The notes under the pieces were generated by a model. The model worked only from the letters and a program-made list of their open reading frames with translations. It was not told the DNA's origin and ran no database searches. A DNA stretch of 64,000 nt from positions 1 to 64,000 of the forward strand of contig CAJUMS010000004.1 in NCBI GenBank assembly GCA_910587465.1, read 5' to 3'. A program made the translations under genes and the position numbers. The stretch is from an uncultured Oscillospiraceae bacterium. GTDB taxonomy: Bacteria; Bacillota; Clostridia; Oscillospirales; Ruminococcaceae. The stretch's first letter is position 1; each line of letters opens with the position of its first letter. Below, in pieces: positions 51,937-60,538 of this stretch.

Positions 51937-52542
51937 ATGGAAAAGGTTACATGGAAGGGTGGAACGCTCTTGGCTCCCGTGCCCTCTGTTCTTGTTTCGT
52001 GCGGCAGCGTTGATAAGCCGACCGCGCTTACGATTGCGTGGACGGGGATAATCAGCTCCGACCCGCCGCGGACATATATTTCGGTGCGTCCTGAGCGCAA
52101 TTCCTACCCGATAATAAAGGAAAGCGGCGAGTTCGCGATAAATATGCTGCCGTCGATGCTTGTGAAGTCGCTGGACTACTGCGGGATAAAGTCGGGAAAG
52201 AATGAGGATAAGCTCGCCAAGCGCAAGCTCACCGCCGCGCCGTGCGGTCAAATATCCGCGCCGCAGATAGAACAGAGCCGTATCACGCTGGAATGTAAGG
52301 TAACGGACGTGATATCGCAGGGCTCTCACGATATGTTTATCGCGGATATTCTCGCGGTGAACGTCGATAAGGAGCTGCTTGACGAAAAGGGCAGGCTCAG
52401 GATAGAACAGGCGGGACTGCTCGCTTACGCGCACGGGACTTATTTCGCGCTTGGGAAAAAAATAGGCAGCTTCGGGTTCTCGTGCAAACAGAAACGTGTT
52501 AAGGACGTCAATCTTAAGAATCCCAAAAAGAAGAAAAGGTGA
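51937..52542 (+). CDS. Flavin reductase-like (FMN-binding split barrel) protein
   Basis: 201 residues from the ATG at 51937 (SD TAAGGAG). The pattern PVPSVLVSCGSVDKPTALTIAWTGIISSDPPRTYISVRPERNSYPIIKESGEFAINML is the flavin reductase family fold, in which the conserved SxPP and the Arg-Pro loop hold FMN. The C-terminus ends in a basic tail (KKKKR). It may be a flavin reductase or a flavoredoxin-like electron carrier. ung starts 6 nt after its stop, so both are co-transcribed. Confidence 0.88.
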   Translation: MEKVTWKGGTLLAPVPSVLVSCGSVDKPTALTIAWTGIISSDPPRTYISVRPERNSYPIIKESGEFAINMLPSMLVKSLDYCGIKSGKNEDKLAKRKLTAAPCGQISAPQIEQSRITLECKVTDVISQGSHDMFIADILAVNVDKELLDEKGRLRIEQAGLLAYAHGTYFALGKKIGSFGFSCKQKRVKDVNLKNPKKKKR

Positions 52543-52548
52543 AGCAAT

Positions 52549-53220
52549 ATGGTAAATATAGGAAATGAATGGGACGAGCTGCTTGCGGATGAGTTTAAAA
52601 AGGATTATTATTTGCAGCTAAGGCAGTTTCTGATCTCGGAATACAATTCGCGGATGATCTATCCGCCGATGAACGATATCTTCAATGCGCTGCGGTACAC
52701 GTCGTACAGCGACGTTAAGGCGGTAATTCTCGGGCAGGATCCGTATCACGGCGCGGGTCAGGCGCATGGGCTCTGCTTTTCGGTAAAGAAAGGTACTCCG
52801 CCCCCTCCGTCGCTGCAGAATATTTTCAAGGAGATCAACACAGAGCTTGGGCTGACGATACCCAATCACGGAGAACTTACCGAATGGGCAAAGAGCGGCG
52901 TGCTGCTGATGAACACGGTGCTCACCGTCCGAGAGGGGCAGGCAAATTCCCACCGCGGTCACGGTTGGGAGATATTCACCGACAAGGTAATCGAGCTGCT
53001 GAATCGGCGAGAGCAGCCTATCGTGTTCCTGCTGTGGGGCGGCAATGCGCGGGCAAAGACCAAGCTTATCACCAACCCCAAGCATTTGATATTACAATGT
53101 GCTCACCCGAGCCCGCTTTCGGCGTATAACGGTTTTTTCGGCTGCGGACATTTTATAAAGGCGAACGAGTTTTTGGAGTCGCAGGGTATTGAGCCGATAA
53201 ATTGGGGATTAAGTAACTAG
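52549..53220 (+). CDS. ung: Uracil-DNA glycosylase, family 1
   Basis: 223 residues. Water-activating motif GQDPYHGAGQAHGLCFSV (Asp64), the Pro-rich loop PPPPSLQNI, and the minor-groove loop HPSPLSAYNGFFGCGHF (His about 186) are all intact. It removes uracil from DNA as the first step of base-excision repair. It lies between a flavin reductase and a zinc-ribbon protein on the same strand with gaps of 6 and 13 nt, with no obvious functional link. Confidence 0.96.
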   Translation: MVNIGNEWDELLADEFKKDYYLQLRQFLISEYNSRMIYPPMNDIFNALRYTSYSDVKAVILGQDPYHGAGQAHGLCFSVKKGTPPPPSLQNIFKEINTELGLTIPNHGELTEWAKSGVLLMNTVLTVREGQANSHRGHGWEIFTDKVIELLNRREQPIVFLLWGGNARAKTKLITNPKHLILQCAHPSPLSAYNGFFGCGHFIKANEFLESQGIEPINWGLSN

Positions 53221-53233
53221 GGGGGCACAGCTT

Positions 53234-54385
53234 ATGCTTGAGTATTGCGTTTGCCCTAAGTGTCAGCGCATGATAATGTTGGACAGCGAGTTCGACAGCG
53301 GATTTTGCTGCTACTGCGGCACGCATATCGCGTATTCGGACGCGCGTGACGAGCTGCTTGCTGGGCTTCGCGCGTCCATCCCCGACGAGTTTGTTATAGA
53401 GACCGACTTGAGCGAGCTTATCGATGAGGACGACGGCGGCGCGGATACATACGGCTTGTCCGAGTGCAGAACGGAATGTGCCGCAGCGCAGGAGTGTCTG
53501 GGCAAGTGGGATTTCGGGGGCGCGTTCAAGGCGTTCTCAAAGGCGCTCGACTGGTATCCCGAGGACTTCGAGAGCCGCTGCGGACTGATGATATCGGGAT
53601 TATTACGGCTTAAAGATACCGAAAATTGGGAGCGGTATCTCAGTGAATGCACGGAGAAGATACGCTCCCAAAGTGACTGGAATATGGCGCAGGCGGCGCT
53701 GGAATACGCGCTGGATATCATCAAGAAGTTTCTGTCGAAGGGCGGGCGGTACGTTTCGCCGTCCTACACTATCGGCTTTTTTGAGAAGCTGGTGCAGGGA
53801 TTTCCCGCGCTGAAGCAGACCGCCGCCGAGATACTTGCGCATTGCCTTAACGTTGAGAACGCGCAATTTACCGACGCGGCAAGGCTTGACCACGAGACCA
53901 CGCGTTTCGTCGTTGGGAATTATCCGCAGGAGCCCGATAAAAATCTGCGGCGCGGAATGTTGCTGATAATACGCTGTCATTGCGACAACAGGGTCAAGGA
54001 AGCGCTTTGCAGAGCGCTGTATGTATATGACCGCGCCGTGTGGCTGCGCGCAAAGGATATGCAGCGCATAAACGACGCACTCGAACTGTGCGAGGAGATC
54101 ACGAGCGGCGCGTACCCGCCCGCCGACGTAAAGATCGTGCTCGGCACGATATACGATTTCCTGATGATGGGCGGTCTGGAGCAGAACTCCACCGAGCGCG
54201 AAAAGGTGATGTTCCTGTCATCGGTATATACTTATGAACAAATGCGCAGAATGGAGCGGTTTTTCAGCACGAGAGCTATTTATTATGAGGTGTACGCCGA
54301 GGTGTATCTGAAACAGAGGGGCGCGTCACTGATATCCGCGGAGTACAAGCGTATTCAGGCGAAAATAGCTCAGTTGTCCTCGTAA
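53234..54385 (+). CDS. Zinc-ribbon protein with helical repeats, function unknown
   Basis: 383 residues, no membrane segment. An N-terminal zinc ribbon is formed by CPKC (about 7-10) and CCYCG (about 25-29). An acidic linker (ELIDEDDGG) leads into TPR-like helices (AAAQECLGKWDFGGAFKAFSKALDWYPEDFESRCGLM onward). A Gly-rich SKGGRYVSPSYTIGFFEKL segment follows. I do not recognise a named family; it could be a regulatory or scaffold protein. Its last 16 nt overlap the 3' end of yqfD on the other strand, so no terminator separates the convergent genes. Confidence 0.7.
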   Translation: MLEYCVCPKCQRMIMLDSEFDSGFCCYCGTHIAYSDARDELLAGLRASIPDEFVIETDLSELIDEDDGGADTYGLSECRTECAAAQECLGKWDFGGAFKAFSKALDWYPEDFESRCGLMISGLLRLKDTENWERYLSECTEKIRSQSDWNMAQAALEYALDIIKKFLSKGGRYVSPSYTIGFFEKLVQGFPALKQTAAEILAHCLNVENAQFTDAARLDHETTRFVVGNYPQEPDKNLRRGMLLIIRCHCDNRVKEALCRALYVYDRAVWLRAKDMQRINDALELCEEITSGAYPPADVKIVLGTIYDFLMMGGLEQNSTEREKVMFLSSVYTYEQMRRMERFFSTRAIYYEVYAEVYLKQRGASLISAEYKRIQAKIAQLSS

Positions 54386-55584
54386 CCTTCGGTGGTGTTG
54401 TCAATGCTTACGGGCGGCAGCTCGGTATCGTCGTATTCGATAGCCACGGGCTTGGCGATGTCTCCTTGTAATGTGTATTCTAGCTCTAGACGGACGCCGT
54501 CCTCGGCGGGGTAGAATTTTTCCACCACGTCGATTACTTCATAATCAGAGTAGAAATTCTGCTCGAAATCATCTTTTTGCTTTCTCAGCTCCGAGGTCGC
54601 CGCCTCGGGGCTTCTTGTTATGGTTTTTTTGGTGTATTCGGTGAACGTTCCTGTTTTGACAAGCATTGACGTTTCCTGTCCGAACAGTCGGACAAGGCTT
54701 GTTTCCTCGACGTACAGCGAATTCTCCGCGGAGGCTTTGCCAAGGAAAAGAGGATATTCGTCGTCGCCGAGAATGAGCCATTTAAAAACCTTTTTATCGC
54801 CGTCGGCAACATTTATAGTTTCGCTGAACGGCACAAAAAACTCCTGTGTCTCGCTCCACTCGCCGATAATTTCCGCGTCGGAGCGCACGAACATGACTTT
54901 GTCACGTCCATCCGGAACGGTCCCCGAAACGAGCAGATCTCCCGTATTCACGCCGCTGCCATTATTAACTACCGATGCACCGTCGCGGACAATCTGCCGC
55001 ACTATCTGCGCAGGGCGTGACGCGACTATATTCCGCGGCTGCTTTTCCTCTATCTCGGGCTTTTCGACGCCCTTTTCCACTCGGACGTTCACGCGGAAGC
55101 CCACACAGGATACGTCCACCCACGCGCAGTTCTCGACCTCGAGCATAAGCATCTGCTCGGCGCGTGATATGTTTAAGGAAGCCGTTGGCGTGCCGACGGT
55201 TATCCCGCATTCCTCAAGGATATTCAGCACCTGCGCCTTGTGAACGTCTCCCATGATGCTGATATCCTGTACTCGCGTCTGGAGCACCGTAAGCATTGCC
55301 GCGAACACCAGAAAACCCATATACAGTCCTATTCTGCGGCGGTATTTCAAAAGTGTGAAATACAGTCCGTGCCTCTCCTCCGCGCGGAGCTTTACACCGT
55401 ATTTGCGGGCGGTCTCGGCGGTGCGGTAATAGTCAAACGGCGACACCGCGCCGTATATTTTTCCTTCGGCAAAGCGCACTCCGTACACGCGTATCTCATT
55501 GTCGAGCAGCTCCGATATCATTTTCTCCTGAAATCCGCCAAGTCCCGAAAAACTCACCGTTCCGAAATTCATTCCCGTTTTCAT
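54370..55584 (-). CDS. yqfD: Sporulation protein YqfD
   Basis: 404 residues from the ATG at 55584 (GAGGAG in front). Begins with a domain resembling SpoIV-type proteins, has one membrane segment (GLYMGFLVFAAMLTVL, about 92-107) and a large extracytoplasmic domain (VQDISIMGDVHKAQVLNILEECGITVGTPTASL, MLEVENCAWVDVSCVGFRVNVRVEKGVEKP), as in YqfD, made in the mother cell during sporulation. Its start is 1 nt after the yqfC stop, the usual pairing. phoH, which often follows in Firmicutes, is absent here. Confidence 0.9.
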   Translation of the reverse strand: MKTGMNFGTVSFSGLGGFQEKMISELLDNEIRVYGVRFAEGKIYGAVSPFDYYRTAETARKYGVKLRAEERHGLYFTLLKYRRRIGLYMGFLVFAAMLTVLQTRVQDISIMGDVHKAQVLNILEECGITVGTPTASLNISRAEQMLMLEVENCAWVDVSCVGFRVNVRVEKGVEKPEIEEKQPRNIVASRPAQIVRQIVRDGASVVNNGSGVNTGDLLVSGTVPDGRDKVMFVRSDAEIIGEWSETQEFFVPFSETINVADGDKKVFKWLILGDDEYPLFLGKASAENSLYVEETSLVRLFGQETSMLVKTGTFTEYTKKTITRSPEAATSELRKQKDDFEQNFYSDYEVIDVVEKFYPAEDGVRLELEYTLQGDIAKPVAIEYDDTELPPVSIDNTTEGYEDN

Positions 55585-55585
55585 T

Positions 55586-55852
55586 TTAATTCTCCTCAAA
55601 GGTAAGGGAGTGTACTTTTCCCGTGATCTTAAGGCTGCCGATTCCGAAATTCTCAATTACTAGCGGAGTTCCCGATATACGTATATCCATTCCGCTGACG
55701 GACAGCACGATAAAGTTGTCGTCGCAGCTTTTCACACAGCGGCAGTTCTCGATAATCAGTTCCGTGCCTTCTCCGCTTTCTGCGGTCATAGTCACGGAAA
55801 ATCTCTTTCCCGCCGCCTCCTCATATTCGATAAGCTTTTCACGCAGACCCAT
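55586..55852 (-). CDS. yqfC: Sporulation protein YqfC (YabP family)
   Basis: 88 residues from the ATG at 55852, chosen for its GGGGGAAAA; an in-frame ATG lies 18 nt upstream. The YabP/YqfC signature is the strand pattern MTAESGEGTELIIENCRCVKSCDDNFIVLSVSGMDIRISGTPLVIENFGIGSLKITGKV. Members bind with or regulate the membrane-embedded partner YqfD during spore formation. The two genes together support a spore-forming host. A sigma-E-type promoter was looked for and not found convincingly. Confidence 0.9.
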   Translation of the reverse strand: MGLREKLIEYEEAAGKRFSVTMTAESGEGTELIIENCRCVKSCDDNFIVLSVSGMDIRISGTPLVIENFGIGSLKITGKVHSLTFEEN

Positions 55853-55928
55853 AATTTTCCCCCCAATCAATACTTGTCTAATATTTATGCGGTGTCTTCG
55901 GGAAAAAGAACAGGCTATCTAGGTGAAT

Positions 55929-55991
55929 TGAAAAATAATAAAAAATTATTGAAAAACAATAAAAATCTATTGACAAATAAAAATCAGTGTG
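55929..55991 (+). repeat. 21-bp tandem repeats overlapping the -35 region of the DUF2975 operon
   Basis: Two copies, TGAAAAATAATAAAAA with ATTAT (55929-55949) and TGAAAAACAATAAAAA with TCTAT (55950-55970), stand in tandem with a 21-bp period. A third, more diverged copy starting TGACAAATAAAAATC overlaps the -35 box. A period of two helical turns is what a repressor or activator binding side by side would need. The XRE-type protein encoded in this operon is the natural candidate. Confidence 0.55.
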
Positions 55992-55998
55992 CTATAAT
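55970..55998 (+). promoter_or_regulatory. Sigma-A promoter of the DUF2975-XRE-DUF4173 operon
   Basis: TTGACA (55970-55975), 17 nt and TATAAT (55993-55998), a consensus promoter about 30 nt before the start at 56028. SD ACGGAGGTAG. Confidence 0.85.
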
Positions 55999-56027
55999 AA
56001 ACTTAATAAAAATACGGAGGTAGTTTT

Positions 56028-56471
56028 ATGTGGAATAAAGATAAATCAATTATTTTATCGCAGATACTTATTAAAATCTGTTATGTCGGCATCGTTGTAT
56101 GCGCGGTGATCGCTCCGGAGCTCGTTAAGCTGTACGAGAAGAGAGCGGGTACGGAGGGGTTGTACACGCTGCTGCTGGCGACGCTGTTATGTTGTGTGCC
56201 GCCCGCTGTCATTGCGCTGGTGTGCCTTGACGTGTTGTTGTGGAATATCCAAAAAAACCGCGCGTTTATTGAGCAGAACGTTAAGCTGCTGCGCTCAATA
56301 TCGTATTGCTGCTTTTGCGTGGCGGTAATATTTATCTACTTTTCGATACTGCGCCCGTTCGCGTTCGTTATCGTGTTCGCGGCAGGGTTTTTCGGGATAA
56401 TACTGCGCGTGGTGAAGAACTGCTTTCAGCAGGCGGTCGCTATCCGCGAAGAAAACGACTTTACGATATGA
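56028..56471 (+). CDS. DUF2975 membrane protein
   Basis: 147 residues with four hydrophobic helices (about 10-30, 46-70, 86-106, 107-128), the layout of DUF2975 proteins. The middle segment (LWNIQKNRAFIEQNVKLLRSISYCCF) is a typical conserved feature. DUF2975 genes almost always precede a tiny XRE-type regulator, as here (9 nt gap). The pair resembles YozG-type systems whose function is unknown; a membrane sensor or anti-regulator role is guessed. Confidence 0.85.
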   Translation: MWNKDKSIILSQILIKICYVGIVVCAVIAPELVKLYEKRAGTEGLYTLLLATLLCCVPPAVIALVCLDVLLWNIQKNRAFIEQNVKLLRSISYCCFCVAVIFIYFSILRPFAFVIVFAAGFFGIILRVVKNCFQQAVAIREENDFTI

Positions 56472-56480
56472 GGTGACGAT

Positions 56481-56693
56481 ATGATAATTGTTAACCTTGA
56501 TGTGATGATGGCAAAGCGGAAAATATCGTCGAACGAGCTTGCCGAAATAATCGATATCACCCCGGCGAATTTGTCGATACTTAAAACAGGAAAGGCTAAG
56601 GCTATACGTTTTTCAACGCTCGAAAAGCTGTGCGAGGCGTTGAAATGTCAACCCGGGGATATATTGGAGTATGTGGAGGAAACGGAGGACTGA
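56481..56693 (+). CDS. Small XRE/Cro-type regulator (YozG-like)
   Basis: 70 residues, a single helix-turn-helix domain: MIIVNLDVMMAKRKISSN, ELAEIIDITPANLSIL as the HTH, and ALKCQPGDILEYVEETED at the end. Such HTH_26 proteins carry the PGDILEY C-terminus and are usually encoded directly after a DUF2975 gene. Probable autoregulator via the tandem repeats at 55929-55991. SD AGGTGA. Confidence 0.92.
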   Translation: MIIVNLDVMMAKRKISSNELAEIIDITPANLSILKTGKAKAIRFSTLEKLCEALKCQPGDILEYVEETED

Positions 56694-56694
56694 C

Positions 56695-58185
56695 ATGGAA
56701 GAGGTAAATTATACGGCGGATTTTCCTATTGAAAAGCCCAAAGTGCCTGCCGCAGATGCGGTGTTTGCGTGGGCGAGCTTAGCGCTTGGATTTGTGTTTA
56801 CGCATTTCGCTGTGAAGTATTTCGGTGGACTGTGGGGCGGAATTTTCTGGGCGCTTTTCGGAGTGTTTGGCGCGGCTTTCGTCAAAGTAAAATCGGTGAG
56901 CGTTAAGCCCTCACATATTGTGGTTTTCGGCATTGCGGAGCTGTTTTGCTTTGTCCCGCTTTTTTGCGCAAACTATTTCGTCAACTTTCTTGCGGCGGCG
57001 TTTTCGTTTATTCTGTATTTCTACCTTACCGCCGCAATAAGCGGCGCGGAGCTTTTCGGACGGCACTTTATTCTTGATCTTATGATAAGCGCAATGGTGC
57101 GACCGTTTGAGAATTTCGCGCGGCAACCGAAAAGCGCGTTTTCGATATTCAGAAGAAGATCGCGCTCGAAAAACGTGCTTTACGCGCTTATCGGGCTGCT
57201 TATTGCCGTGCCGCTGACGTTTGTGGTCGTGATACTTCTGATAAGAAGCGACGAGCTGTTTGCCGACTGGATAAACGATTTTGTGATATGTTTGCCGAAT
57301 TTTTCGTTCTCGGTTATCTGGGAGATATTGTTTGCGATACCTATCGCGATGTATATTTTCGGCGCGGTGTTTTCAATGCGCGGCGCTGCTCCCGTGCATA
57401 ATGAGAGCGCCCCGTCGTATCGCTTTGTTCCGGCGGTCATCGGGTATGCCGCGGTAACTCCGATTTGCGTGTTCTATTTTATTTATACGATCACACAATT
57501 CGTCAATATTGCTAACGCGATCGGGAAAACGCTTGATTACTCAAATTTTGCGCGTCACGGATTTTTTCAGCTATGCGCTATCGCGGTGATAAACCTTGTG
57601 GTTATCGTGCTTATGCAGACGTTCACGAGGAGAAAGGAAAACGACGTGAAGCCTTTTGCGCTGCGTTTTTACACGGTGATGATCTCGGCGTTTACGCTGC
57701 TGATAATCGCGACGGCTATAACGAAAATGCTGATGTATATCGGCGAGTACGGAATGACGCTTATGCGCATGTACACGTCGTGGTTTATGGTGCTGCTGGC
57801 GGTGGTTTTTGTGCTGATAATCGTTTTGCAGGCGCGTGATTACGCAATCTGGAGGGTAATGTTCGCGGCGTTTACAGTAATGTTCGGATTGCTGTGCTTC
57901 GGCGACTTTGAGGGAGTGATCGCGCGGTATAATATTTCGGCGTATCGGTCGGGCGCGCTGGAGGAGCTTGATGTTGGAGCGTTCGGCGAGCTTGGATATT
58001 CGGCGGCAGCGCCCGCGGCGGAGCTGCTTGAAAACACCTCGGACGAACGGCTCAAGTATGGACTTAAGGACGTTCTGGAAGAAGTTCGGATATCAAATGA
58101 GTACGACGACGAATTCGCATATTTCAGCTTTCCGAGAGCAAAGGCTTGGGCGGCAATGGAACGCGTCAAAGGGCTTATGAGGTAA
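56695..58185 (+). CDS. DUF4173/DUF4153-family polytopic membrane protein
   Basis: 496 residues from the ATG at 56695 (SD GGAGGA), 1 nt after the regulator stop. About ten to twelve hydrophobic helices. A basic loop (RPFENFARQPKSAFSIFRRRSRSKN), then a second half with FVPAVIGYAAVTPICVFYFIYTITQF and YTSWFMVLLAVVFVLIIVLQARDYAIW, typical of the DUF4153/DUF4173 group. The cytosolic C-terminus is helical (NTSDERLKYGLKDVLEEVR). The function is unknown. Co-transcribed with the DUF2975-XRE pair and probably under its control. Confidence 0.82.
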   Translation: MEEVNYTADFPIEKPKVPAADAVFAWASLALGFVFTHFAVKYFGGLWGGIFWALFGVFGAAFVKVKSVSVKPSHIVVFGIAELFCFVPLFCANYFVNFLAAAFSFILYFYLTAAISGAELFGRHFILDLMISAMVRPFENFARQPKSAFSIFRRRSRSKNVLYALIGLLIAVPLTFVVVILLIRSDELFADWINDFVICLPNFSFSVIWEILFAIPIAMYIFGAVFSMRGAAPVHNESAPSYRFVPAVIGYAAVTPICVFYFIYTITQFVNIANAIGKTLDYSNFARHGFFQLCAIAVINLVVIVLMQTFTRRKENDVKPFALRFYTVMISAFTLLIIATAITKMLMYIGEYGMTLMRMYTSWFMVLLAVVFVLIIVLQARDYAIWRVMFAAFTVMFGLLCFGDFEGVIARYNISAYRSGALEELDVGAFGELGYSAAAPAAELLENTSDERLKYGLKDVLEEVRISNEYDDEFAYFSFPRAKAWAAMERVKGLMR

Positions 58186-58188
58186 CAT

Positions 58189-58608
58189 ATGACCAAAGTG
58201 AAATATCCGCTGCTTCTAATTCTGAACTTTGTTTTTATCCTACTCGCATATGGAATTCCGGTCGAGATAAAAGGGGCGCTCCAGCCGTTGCTGTGGCTTA
58301 TCGTATTCGGCGTAATGATATACTGTATTAAAACCGGTAAGAAATTTCTGAAGATTATTTTTGTTTTACAGCTTATAATTTATATTATGGCAAGCGGCTT
58401 GTTCTGTATCAGAGAATATAGCGGCAGAGAGCTTCACAGCTCGCATTATAAGGATAATATTTATTCTGCGGTATACCAGCTTAATCCGGGTGCAATGGGG
58501 CATTTTTCCGTGCAGCAGCGTAAATATTTCTGTATAGTCAACAATAAATTTCTTTCAATAAGAATACTTCTGTCGCAGGATACAAAGCGCGGATCGTTTG
58601 AAATTTGA
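58189..58608 (+). CDS. Small membrane protein, unrecognised
   Basis: 139 residues. Three hydrophobic helices (about 6-23, 30-46, 53-72), then an extracytoplasmic tail of about 65 residues (YSGRELHSSHYKDNIYSAVYQLNPGAMGHFSVQQRKYF) without recognised motif. It follows the DUF4173 gene by 3 nt and is the last gene of that operon. I do not recognise a family. Confidence 0.7.
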   Translation: MTKVKYPLLLILNFVFILLAYGIPVEIKGALQPLLWLIVFGVMIYCIKTGKKFLKIIFVLQLIIYIMASGLFCIREYSGRELHSSHYKDNIYSAVYQLNPGAMGHFSVQQRKYFCIVNNKFLSIRILLSQDTKRGSFEI

Positions 58609-58633
58609 CATTTTTCCCGAAATATGCTACAAT
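58605..58633 (+). promoter_or_regulatory. Sigma-A promoter of radA
   Basis: TTGACA (58605-58610, overlapping the end of the gene before), 17 nt and TACAAT (58628-58633), 24 nt before the GTG start of radA. Confidence 0.75.
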
Positions 58634-58657
58634 ATTATAGAATTTTTTTGAGAGCGA

Positions 58658-60043
58658 GTGAACGAATTGGCAAAGAACAGATCGGTTTTTGTATGCAGCG
58701 AATGCGGCGCGGAGTCGTCGAAATGGAACGGTAAATGCCCGTCATGCGGAGCGTGGAACACTTTGGAGGAGACCGTCCCCGTGACGGTGGTGGCGGGAAA
58801 GTCCGCGCCCGTCGGGAGCTTTAAATATTCGCGTATCTCTGAGATCAGCTATGAGGATGAAACGCGCTACGATACGGGAATATCCGAGCTTGACAGAGTA
58901 CTCGGCGGCGGCTTGGTAAAGGGCTCACTGGTGCTGATCGGCGGCGACCCAGGAATAGGCAAATCAACGCTGCTGCTGCAAATCTGCGGCTTTATGGGTG
59001 AGGAGCATACTATTCTTTACGTTTCGGGCGAGGAGAGCGAGCGCCAGATAAAGCTCCGCGCGGAGCGTCTCGGCGTGATGTGCGACAATCTGTTCCTTGC
59101 GTCAAATAACAACTGCGAGAGCATAATCAAGGCAGTTCGCGAAAACAAGCCCGAGTGCGTGATAATCGACTCGATACAGACGATAACTTCAAGTGCGCTG
59201 ACCTCCTCGGCGGGAAGTATAGTGCAGGTACGCGAATGCACCAACGCGTTTATGCGCATGGCGAAATCGGAGGAAATACCCGTGTTTATTGTCAGTCACG
59301 TCAATAAGGACGGCGGCATCGCGGGACCTAAAATAATGGAGCATATCGTTGATACGGTGCTGTATTTCGAGGGCGACAAGCAGCTTTCTTACCGTATTCT
59401 CCGCGCGATAAAAAACCGCTTCGGTTCAACGAACGAGATCGGCGTGTTCAGAATGGACGACGACGGGCTGTCACAGGTGGAAAATCCGTCCGAGATGATG
59501 CTATCGGGTAGGCTCGGAAACGTCTCGGGAAGCGCGGTCGTCTGCACTATGGAGGGTACGCGCCCCATTCTCGCGGAGGTGCAGGCGCTGGTCACGAAAT
59601 CGAATTTCACGTCGCCGCGCCGCGTTTCCACGGGTTTTGACTTCAACCGTCTGTATATGCTGCTCGCGGTGCTTGAAAAGCGCACGGGGTTTGTGTTCGG
59701 CGGAGTGGACGTATACGTCAATATCGTCGGCGGAATGAAGATCGACGAGCCCGCGGCGGACTTGGCGGTCGCGATGGCGCTGTATTCGGGGCTGTGCGAC
59801 AAGCCTATTCCCGAGAAGTGTGTGGCGTTCGGCGAGGTGGGCTTGGGAGGAGAAATACGCTCCGTGAGCCGCGTTCACGAGCGCGTCAAGGAGGCGGCGC
59901 GGCTGGGCTTTGAAAAGTGTATCGTACCTAAAAATTCTTTCCGCACATTGTCGAAGAACGAGGACTACGGTATAAAAATAATCGGCGCGGACACGCTTGC
60001 TGGCGCGTTCCGAGCGATCGCCGAGAAAAAGGAGAATAAATGA
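58658..60043 (+). CDS. radA: DNA repair protein RadA
   Basis: 461 residues, GTG start. An N-terminal C4 zinc finger (CSECG at 13, CPSCG at 27), a RecA-like ATPase with GGDPGIGKSTLL (about 94), the RadA-specific KNRFG motif (about 252), and a C-terminal Lon-like domain (FDFNRLYMLLAVLEKRTG and VALGEVGLGGEIR-type segment). It is a branch-migration helicase for recombination intermediates. The following lipoprotein gene overlaps its stop by 4 nt. All motifs look intact. Confidence 0.96.
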   Translation: MNELAKNRSVFVCSECGAESSKWNGKCPSCGAWNTLEETVPVTVVAGKSAPVGSFKYSRISEISYEDETRYDTGISELDRVLGGGLVKGSLVLIGGDPGIGKSTLLLQICGFMGEEHTILYVSGEESERQIKLRAERLGVMCDNLFLASNNNCESIIKAVRENKPECVIIDSIQTITSSALTSSAGSIVQVRECTNAFMRMAKSEEIPVFIVSHVNKDGGIAGPKIMEHIVDTVLYFEGDKQLSYRILRAIKNRFGSTNEIGVFRMDDDGLSQVENPSEMMLSGRLGNVSGSAVVCTMEGTRPILAEVQALVTKSNFTSPRRVSTGFDFNRLYMLLAVLEKRTGFVFGGVDVYVNIVGGMKIDEPAADLAVAMALYSGLCDKPIPEKCVAFGEVGLGGEIRSVSRVHERVKEAARLGFEKCIVPKNSFRTLSKNEDYGIKIIGADTLAGAFRAIAEKKENK

Positions 60044-60531
60044 AACGTATAATTTCGTGTTTGTTGCTTGCAGCTGTAACGCTGCTTTCGGGCTGTTCCG
60101 TAGTAAAACCCAAGCTTGACCCGAACGCGTTTTATGTTGAAGTTGACGTAAAATGTGAGGGAGTTTATATTCTGGAATGCGAGTACTCCCTTGATGGAGA
60201 ACCTGTTGGAGGACGTTCCGTACAGAACGCCGATTTCGCTAAGGATATTCCGGAGGGCGACACGGAGTATTGCAGATTTCTTCCCGAGGATTTTCCAAGC
60301 TCCGCCGACGTTGAGGGCGGTGTGTTCGGGATAAGCTTTACCATAGTCGACATCAACGGCACAAGGCGTGCGGCAGTGCCTGCTCCCGAAAGATACGTCG
60401 GCACGTATTATGCTCTGAACACCAACGAGGACTGCATTAACGAATGGAGTTGGAATGCGCAGTTCAGTGGCGAGTGCAAATTCGCGCTCGAAAAATCGCA
60501 GGGCGGCTATTCTATATATCCGATAAATTGA
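60040..60531 (+). CDS. Lipoprotein of unknown function
   Basis: 163 residues with a lipoprotein signal (TLLSGC, Cys about 19) and an otherwise beta-rich outer domain (AFYVEVDVKCEGVYILECEYSLDGEPVGG, FGISFTIVDINGTRRAAV). I recognise no family. It is coupled to radA (4-nt overlap), which is unusual for a surface protein and may only reflect a compact genome. A DUF2809 gene follows after 7 nt. Confidence 0.75.
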   Translation: MKRIISCLLLAAVTLLSGCSVVKPKLDPNAFYVEVDVKCEGVYILECEYSLDGEPVGGRSVQNADFAKDIPEGDTEYCRFLPEDFPSSADVEGGVFGISFTIVDINGTRRAAVPAPERYVGTYYALNTNEDCINEWSWNAQFSGECKFALEKSQGGYSIYPIN

Positions 60532-60538
60532 GGTGACT

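Noticed and set aside
55853..55925. Sigma-E promoter for yqfC-yqfD
   Set aside because: A CATAAATA sequence resembles the -10 box, but the nearest -35 candidate is about 26 nt away instead of 13-15.
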